A stretch of 64,000 bases of DNA from Abelmoschus esculentus (Eukaryota > Streptophyta > Magnoliopsida > Malvales > Malvaceae). The position numbers and the translations under genes were made by a program. Below are positions 56,151-64,000 of the stretch, one piece after another (within the stretch, counting starts at the first letter, position 1; the number at the start of each line of letters is the position of its first letter). The notes beneath the pieces are model-generated. The model had not been told where the DNA came from. It saw only the letters and a list, made by a program, of their open reading frames with translations, and made no database searches. The stretch spans positions 19,174,001 to 19,238,000 of the forward strand of contig JAUCBN010000011.1 in NCBI GenBank assembly GCA_035048815.1, written 5' to 3'.

Positions 56151-56683
56151 AAACAAGTTAATATTTAAAATATATTCATATCGAAACAACTATATAATTG
56201 TAGAAAAACGTTTTTAATCTGAAAAAATGGTATCAAAACCGTGAATGATTGTATCGAAACCTCTCTAAAAACTTAATAGCATTCATCGAGAATAAGAACA
56301 TGGTATCTATATCTTTTAGAGTGATTTCGAAACGCATTGAAAAATATGATTGTTTTGGATTTGAAGATGCTTAAAGAAACTGATGTTGGGTTGTTCTAAC
56401 TTAGAAAAATTTCTTCGAGTTGTCAATTAAGTATAACCTTATAAAGTAAAGATTTTCTTACCTTTTTGTTAGATCAAAATCAAATAGATGTTGGAACATG
56501 TAAAACATAAAAATTAAGAAAGTAAGGAAGACCAATATAAAAATTAAATTTATAATTCATATCATTAAACCTGAATTTACAATCCAACAAGAAATTAAAG
56601 CCAAATACTTAAATATAATAAGGTACATAAGTTTCACATCCTAAAACAATATACAATTGTGTTTGGATTGTATGATGATCAAA
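56151..56683. other. Spacer between satellite and GUF1 fragment
   Basis: AT-rich DNA with scattered ATCGAAAC words (56180, 56250, 56330). No exon is recognised. Its right end would be the 3' untranslated side of the GUF1-like fragment. Confidence 0.4.
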
Positions 56684-58106
56684 TCATAGAACTTCCTTCT
56701 CAAGTTTCAACACTGTCATTAAGGCTTCTTGTGGTACATCTACTTCACCTATGACCTTCATTCTTTTCTTCCCTTCAGCCTGTGATGTTATCAAAGAAAA
56801 TTGACTTTTTAAAAAAAAGAACAAAAGAAAATTGACAGAAAAATTACTTTATTATTTTATGCAATGCCACTAATGTTATTCTATATTACTTTCGAGTATT
56901 CTACCATATTAAGGGTTGTTTCAATGCTAGTAATATTTTGTTTCAAGTACTTAATTGCAAATATCCATATCCAATTTTTTTTGAATTACTAAACAGCCGT
57001 TTACCAGTATTTTCTACAATAATTATACTCTTTTTTGACCCATAGAAGCAACCTAGCTATGAGTGTAATGCTTAGGGGTCCTAAACAAGACCAAGTAATA
57101 ATGTGTCAAAGGGTCTAAGAATACATCTTCACGTGGTTTCATTTTGTGTTTGGTAAATTTTCTCTAAACTCTTACTTTGCTAATCTAAGGCATACAAAAT
57201 TTTAAATTTTGTCGGATTTTCTTTCTGCCAACTCTCTTCCATGTCAGAATCTAAATGGAAAAACCATCTACGTGATAACTTTGTTAATGAACTGGTTAAA
57301 ATCATCTTACTTGAGTTGGTACTTTAAACATTTGTCTAGGTATAATCTCCTTCAGCTTTTGAGTTAGAGCCCTCCCAACAGAATATGCCTACAAAATGAT
57401 AGGGGAAGTTGCTTAAACTAATTTTTCAACATACAAAGTTAAACATGATTTAACAAACAAAAAAGAGTGATGCTATCATAATATCACATGTGAAAATAAG
57501 AAATTAAGAATGCAGCAAACACATTATAATACATGCAAAACATCTAAAATAATAGTATATCAAAATTGACACATTAAGTTTTTCTTAGGTTAACAATTTA
57601 CTTGTATAATTTATTTCTATTAAAAAAATCATTGTTACTTAACATTAACATTAAGTTTCCCTTAGCAATTTATTTTTATAATTTGTTTATGGTCATAAAT
57701 GCTCATTGTTTTTACAATGGATAGATCGTTCTACCTATCTTTATGTTTCAATCAACTAATCAATTACGTTGTTTAAACAAATTAATCTTAGACAATTTTG
57801 TTCAAACCAATGGATATTTCATTTCCTATTTAATAACTCATATAATAGATAGATAAAGAGAAATAATAATAACAACAACAACAATAAAGGTTACATACAA
57901 CAAGCTATTTTCGTTTTGTGCAAATCTTATTAGATCTAAAATTAAAAAAAAAAAAAATACATGTTGAGTCATTTTATCAGAAATTTGCAGTAATTTCAAA
58001 TAAAAATATTAATCTCACCTTATCCTTGTGTACGATAGTGGACAATGGTTCCACAGGCTCGCCATTAATCTGAATGTCAAGCTTTATCAATTCACTTTCC
58101 TTATAC
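56684..58106 (-). pseudogene. GUF1: GUF1/LepA (EF4) translation factor, C-terminal gene fragment
   Basis: Three - strand exons with consensus splice borders encode parts of the GUF1/LepA C-terminus. Exon 58106-58019 gives YKESELIKLDIQINGEPVEP then LSTIVHKDK. Exon 57388-57311 gives AYSVGRALTQKLKEIIPRQM then FKVPTQ. Exon 56779-56684 gives AEGKKRMKVIGEVDVPQEAL then MTVLKLEKEVL and the stop. GUF1 is a ribosome-binding GTPase of mitochondria; its plastid relative is LepA. In intact proteins about 40 residues (the KVIA...RKDVLAKCYGGD segment) lie between exons two and three; no such exon exists in 56780-57310. All GTPase-domain exons are also absent upstream. The phases at both retained junctions are compatible, so a short transcript could still be spliced, but no factor activity is expected. 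It is a truncated duplicate. Confidence 0.82.
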
Positions 58107-58488
58107 CTGGTAGAGAAGGAAATAATTATATCTATGATAGTGAATAATTATTATACTCATGTCAAGGTTAAGAATCCAAAGCAGACAAACACAAACGAGA
58201 CTCTAATTTTTTTCTTAAATATTTAACCATTTCGGATCAAAAAAATATGAATTGATACATACATAGAACAATTATAGGAACTAATAACTAATAAGAGCTC
58301 CAATATTTTAATCTAACTAATAACTAATAAGAATCCATAATAAAAAACTATTAAATTATGAATGAAAACAAACAAAAGCATAAAATCATCAAAGACAAAT
58401 CAAAATGCATCTATTTTTCAGATTTTAACAACCTCGGTATTTTAATTAAACGATACATCGGAAATGCAACTCTACTTACCTAACTTAC

Positions 58489-58626
58489 CCAGAAATTCGA
58501 CGAAGCGATGCAAATCTGATGACTCCTTTCCTGACAGTGGCTAGACGAATAGAAGGGGTGCTTCGCTAGCCTCAACACGAGATGCTCAAATATTGTGGCC
58601 AAATCTCCAATGGACGGCGAGGGTGG
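58489..58626 (-). other. Exon-like segment upstream of the GUF1 fragment
   Basis: On the - strand a 12-T pyrimidine tract and TTTCAG acceptor precede 138 bases that are open for 46 codons (ending ...ASSNFW) and are followed by GTAAGT. The product matches nothing I recognise. Joining it to the GUF1 exon at 58106 in this frame would give an early stop, so if spliced it may be a non-coding leader. It may also be chance. Confidence 0.25.
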
Positions 58627-59174
58627 CTGAAATTGCAAAAAAAAAAACATAAGTAACCTAACCCTAAGCTCGTCAAAGCTTTAAGCTTTGATTCCAGTCG
58701 ATCAGGGAGACAATGGTGCGAGTAGGTTGAGGGGTTTGGTTCATACCTCTGTCTCTCGATTTTGTCTTCCTAAAACCTACTCTATGATTCTTTTCGCACT
58801 TTAAGCTTCTGCTTCCAACGATTGAATTTCGTTCAAAAGAAAAAGTTGAACTCCTTAGTATTCCAAAATCGAGCTTCCTTTCACCGTTGGAATTCTTGTT
58901 TCAAGTTAAAGCAAGTTGTTAAGATTTCCTACTCACGTAGGGCTAGGTTGCAGAAATTGAAGAAGAGAGTTTTGAAAAAAGGGATTATCGGGGAGAATGA
59001 AAAAGTTTTTGATTTTTGAAGCGTTGATAACCGGTAAAAAAATTACCTTTATTTTTCTTTTTTAATTGAATGATTAAAATTGATTTGAGATCATCTAACG
59101 ACATATGATACTTGGCCATTTTTTAGCCTTTAATTAAGAGCTTCCGTAACGATTAGATTTTTAAACTCAACGTC
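58627..59174. other. Spacer, no gene recognised
   Basis: Less AT-rich than its surroundings. A short open frame on + (58822-59019, Lys/Arg-rich) has no recognised domain. It could include the leader of the GUF1-like locus on the - strand. Confidence 0.3.
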
Positions 59175-59182
59175 ATTTAAGA

Positions 59183-59273
59183 TAGGGGTGTGTATTTCGG
59201 ATATCTAAAATTTCGGATCGGATTAGTAAATAATCGAATCGGATCAATCAGATCGAATTTTTTCACATCCCTA
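59183..59273. mobile_element. hAT-type MITE with 8-bp target duplication
   Basis: A 91-bp element with terminal inverted repeats TAGGGGTGTG and (from the right) TAGGGATGTG, flanked by the perfect 8-bp repeat ATTTAAGA (59175-59182 and 59274-59281). The middle is rich in GGATCGGAT/AATCGGATC words. Non-coding. Confidence 0.9.
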
Positions 59274-59281
59274 ATTTAAGA

Positions 59282-61221
59282 TGATGGTGGTAAATAATGG
59301 TATCAAAGTTGAACAATGGAGGAGAAGAAATCAAAAATATGTTATAAATGTAATTAAATTTGTATAATATATATATGTTGATAATTAAAATTTTAAAATT
59401 AAGATCAAGTTATAATAATGTATATAACGTAAAAAGATTAAAGTTTAATCTGACATTATTTTAAAAATATATTTTAAAAATATTATCAAAAAAATTTAGT
59501 TTAAAACTGATTCTAAAAAGTTATTGTTAAATTTTAGGGTTTGAATTTAATATAAAAAATTTAAAACATAAAATATTTTTTAAATATGATATTATAAAAT
59601 TGAAAATATATTAATTTAAATTATATTTCAATCCATTAGTATTATAACATATGAAATATATATAAATTTAAAAACAAAAAATAATTTATAATAACTCATT
59701 CTTAATTTTTTATACAAAAAAATATTTAGAGGGTTTTTTTTTATTTAATCAAAATATATATTAATTTTTTAGAAATATTTAAAATTTATATTTTATATAT
59801 AAGATATTTATACTAATATATATTATAGCAAATATAATTTTTAAACATTTCTAAGAAATTAATATAAATTTTTAGATTAAAAAAAATCTCTAAATAATGC
59901 ATTTTTATATTAGTATAATATAACTAAATATTAATTTAATATATTAATAATTATATGTAATATTATTTTGATATTAATATTAATATTTTAATAAAATAGT
60001 GCTAAATAATTAAAGGTAAAAAAGTTACTTTACCTTCAAAAGTATCTTCACCAATAATGCTAAAAAAACATAGCTTTTGATTTAAAAAAAAAAATTAAGT
60101 ATTTTTTTACTAAAAACAGATATTTGGCATTGCTTATGCTTAAAAAAATTGGAAAAAAAAAACTCTCAAACGGGACTTATGTTTATTGTTACGTAGATGT
60201 TATTATCACATCAACTTTGCTAGTCTGCGATATCCCAAACTAAAACTTACTAAAAATTTAAATTTTAAATCCTAACTCTAATTTCTACATTTTAAGCCCT
60301 GCACCATACACCCTAAACAATACATTCTAAATCTTAACCACGACCATAAACTCTAAACTCTAATCTAAGCATTTTAAAGTGAAGATATCAATAGAGACAC
60401 TATAAATGAACAACCGATTTACGCTCAATAATAAGATGTGATTATTTTACAACTTTCGATAACTCGTGTGACCGGTTTATAAAATTTCAACTTATGAGTA
60501 CAAAACTTAGCAATAAAATAGCTGCGGAATATGAAACAAAATAGACAACCATTATTCGTAAAAATAGAAGAAATAAATATCAATATCTATTTCTACATGT
60601 CTAAGCATGCATGCACGCACGAACGTATATAGCTATGTTTGCACAAACAATTATGCATTTAATGTGACATGAAAGATCCTAAAGTTGGAGAAATTATATT
60701 ATGAGTAAGTCCCATCACGTTATTATTTTTTTCATGTCATATTTTTTGTAAGTGAGTTTTCACTCATATTTATTGCAAATTCATTTTATAAAAAGTTTTT
60801 CAAGTGAAGATTCACTTTGAAAAATATATGATATGGAAAAAATGATGATATGGATAGTTTTTAATGGTTATCCCACATACAGGAGATGAGACTTAACCAT
60901 GATATAATTTCTCCTAAAACGGAGTCCTGGGAGATTTTTTCACTGTGATCAGATCTGGCAAATGTATCTGTATCAATTTAACAGCACATTTCAGGGGTAG
61001 AAGCAGTCATGGACACTTTAATCCCATCCTCATTTTGGAACTATAAAAACTATAATCTACAGTTATAACAAAAAAGATAGTGTTCTAACCAAAGGATTGG
61101 CAGGGGAAAATGGAGTAAGCATGTCCAGTGAAGCAATTACTTTGTTTATAAACTAACAAATGAGGCAGTTGGCAGGGATTGGTAGCTTTAAAACCTTTTG
61201 ACGCAAGATAGCTGAAGTTGA
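59282..61221. other. AT-rich intergenic DNA and ALG1 3' region
   Basis: Very AT-rich between 59340 and 60180, with no gene signal. From about 60240 to 60370 there are scattered CCCTAAA-like words without a regular period. From about 60950 the composition becomes more balanced, consistent with the 3' untranslated part of ALG1 (- strand). Confidence 0.5.
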
Positions 61222-62815
<1,594 letters not shown>

Positions 62816-63286
62816 CTGGGAAGATGTTATTCTCTAGAATGAATTACTTAATTAACAGTTTTTTTATGAATAATTACTTAATAGATATATAAATACTTAC
62901 TATGCAAAAATGAGCATATATATGGTTGAATAGAAAGAAAATGGCTACAACTGAAATTAAATAACCTTAAAATAGACTAGGAAAGTGAGACAAACTACAA
63001 TGAGCATAACTACAATGAAGGGAAGGAAATAGTTGCAAATGAAATTAAGTAATCTGAAAATAGAACTGGAAATAAACTTATTCTATCTAGGATCTAAAGC
63101 AGCTGAAACACAAATAATCTTAATCAGAAGTCAGCAATATATAAGAAAACCAAATATCGTGAAAAAGTCAATTTTAAGAACCAAATTTGATCAATTTGAG
63201 CATTTTTCTTATTCTATAGATTAACATCTAACAGCATATTCTTCCAATTGACACTCTTACATGGTTAAAGTTTAATAAGGTAAGGG
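62816..63286. other. Probable ALG1 intron sequence
   Basis: The exon at 62815 begins mid-codon after a consensus acceptor, so this DNA must be intron if the gene is intact. No further ALG1 exon is visible up to 64000. Confidence 0.5.
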
Positions 63287-63617
63287 TGTTAGTTATCCAA
63301 GATGTGTTAAAGCTTGAAGAGAAGTCTAAATTAACGAGGAGTGTTAAGAGTTTTTATTTAATATTTAATTAGAGTTTATTCCTAATTAGTAGTTTAAATT
63401 TATTAGAAGTCTTATTTAAATTAGAAATAAATATTATTTAAATTAGAGATAAAGTATAATTTTAGTTATATTAAAACTCTATTTTAGCCTATTTAAAGGC
63501 TTATTCTGTAACCATTTGATATTAAAGAATAATAAGAAAATATAGAGAAACACTTTGTTTTCTCTGAAAAATATCACCTTCCGTTGCATCTACGGCCACC
63601 ATGGCCCCTTTCTCACA
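63287..63617 (+). mobile_element. Short copia-type LTR
   Basis: A 331-bp LTR starting TGTTAGTTATCC and ending TTTCTCACA, followed at once by a Met-type primer site. A TATA-like CTATTTAAAGG lies near 63489, and TTAAAGAATAATAAG near 63521 fits a poly(A) region. The partner LTR is not in the window, so this is the 5' end of an element that continues past 64000, or a truncated copy. It lies in a probable ALG1 intron. Confidence 0.75.
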
Positions 63618-63632
63618 TGGTATCATGAGCCA
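63618..63632 (+). other. Primer-binding site after the copia LTR
   Basis: TGGTATCATGAGCCA matches the initiator-Met primer site with one extra base, directly after the LTR end CA. Confidence 0.75.
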
Positions 63633-63824
63633 ATAACGATCTTGATGTCGTCAACATTGTTGTCATCTCTAATCAGAAACATATCGATAATATGATTTTT
63701 CAGATAGACATCATTTTTTCTTTTCCGCTGATGTCATTTGACCACACTCGTTCCTTGGCTTCTCCCTCGTTGGAATTTTACATGAAATTTTTACTCGTTT
63801 ACTTTTGTTGGTTCTTTATTTAAT

Positions 63825-64000
63825 GGTTCTATCTTAGCCAATAAAAAAGATAGCAAAAAAGGTTATAGTTTAGCCTTAAAAAAACTATTTGGTTCTATCT
63901 TATCCATCCGTTTCAAAAGATAAGAAAAAATATTGGAGAAAAGGTTATAGTTTAGCCTTAAAAAACTATTTGGTTCCATCTTAGCCGTCCGTTTCAAAAG
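63825..64000 (+). repeat. Short tandem repeat at the window edge
   Basis: GGTTC(T/C)ATCTTA(G/T)CC recurs at 63825, 63891 and 63972, with the intervening AAGGTTATAGTTTAGCCTTA shared by two copies. Units are about 66 and 81 bp. The array runs off the window end. Confidence 0.75.

Noticed and set aside
58681..58748. ATG on the - strand near 58748 as a start for the GUF1-like locus
   Set aside because: The frame stops after about 23 codons and does not reach the exon-like segment or GUF1 exons.
60240..60370. Telomere-like CCCTAAA words
   Set aside because: No regular 7-bp period; scattered matches expected in AT-rich DNA.

Overview
This is nuclear DNA of a eudicot plant. It is AT-rich, made mostly of nested LTR retrotransposons and DNA transposons, with only a few host genes. 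The two clearest host loci are an NF-YB7-type CCAAT-binding factor (8193-8783, + strand) and the 3' half of an ALG1 mannosyltransferase gene (61222-62815, - strand). A broken GUF1/LepA translation-factor fragment lies at 56684-58106 (- strand). The mix of long-LTR chromoviruses, Tat/Athila-type elements and Sirevirus-like copia fits a large Malvaceae-type genome such as cotton, but that placement is an inference from general resemblance. Nothing bacterial, viral or organellar was seen.

Left part (1-9600): a 1.2 kb hAT element with an 8-bp target duplication and a transposase remnant (857-2077); a SINE-like unit (2380-2575); decayed Tat-type LTR pieces (3480-7692), one split by a 1.6 kb foldback Mutator-like element with a 9-bp target duplication (6007-7649); then the single-exon NF-YB7 gene with an upstream ORF in its leader.

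Middle part (9600-52650): a nested retroelement cluster. A Tekay/Del-type element has its 5' LTR at 11095-24752, degraded interior after that, and the start of its 3' LTR at 43446. Its 5' LTR is split by a 10.2 kb gag-only Tat-type element (13217-23452) with 1653-bp LTRs, an ATATG duplication, two tandem arrays and strand-biased purine tracts. Its interior holds a 1.4 kb Athila-type solo LTR (25192-40581). That LTR is split twice: by an opposite-strand element of the same LTR family (25874-35620), which itself contains a further solo LTR (34014-35360), and by a 4.2 kb gag-only Sirevirus-like copia element (35817-40034). Next to this, a gypsy integrase is split by a 7.7 kb Mutator-like element (43881-51617) that carries a plant mobile domain gene on + and a MUDR-type transposase on -. 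The transposase is itself broken by a copia solo LTR (48782-50305).

Right part (52650-64000): AT-rich spacer; a tandem array of about ten 187-bp units, each made of three hairpin-forming sub-units (about 53936-56150); the GUF1 fragment; a 91-bp hAT MITE (59183-59273); the ALG1 exons; then a copia LTR with primer-binding site (63287-63630) and a short tandem repeat at the window edge. The host genes show no sign of working together; the window's logic is successive transposition into transposons. Removing each insert in turn restores the underlying element lengths and reading frames, which gives a relative order of events.
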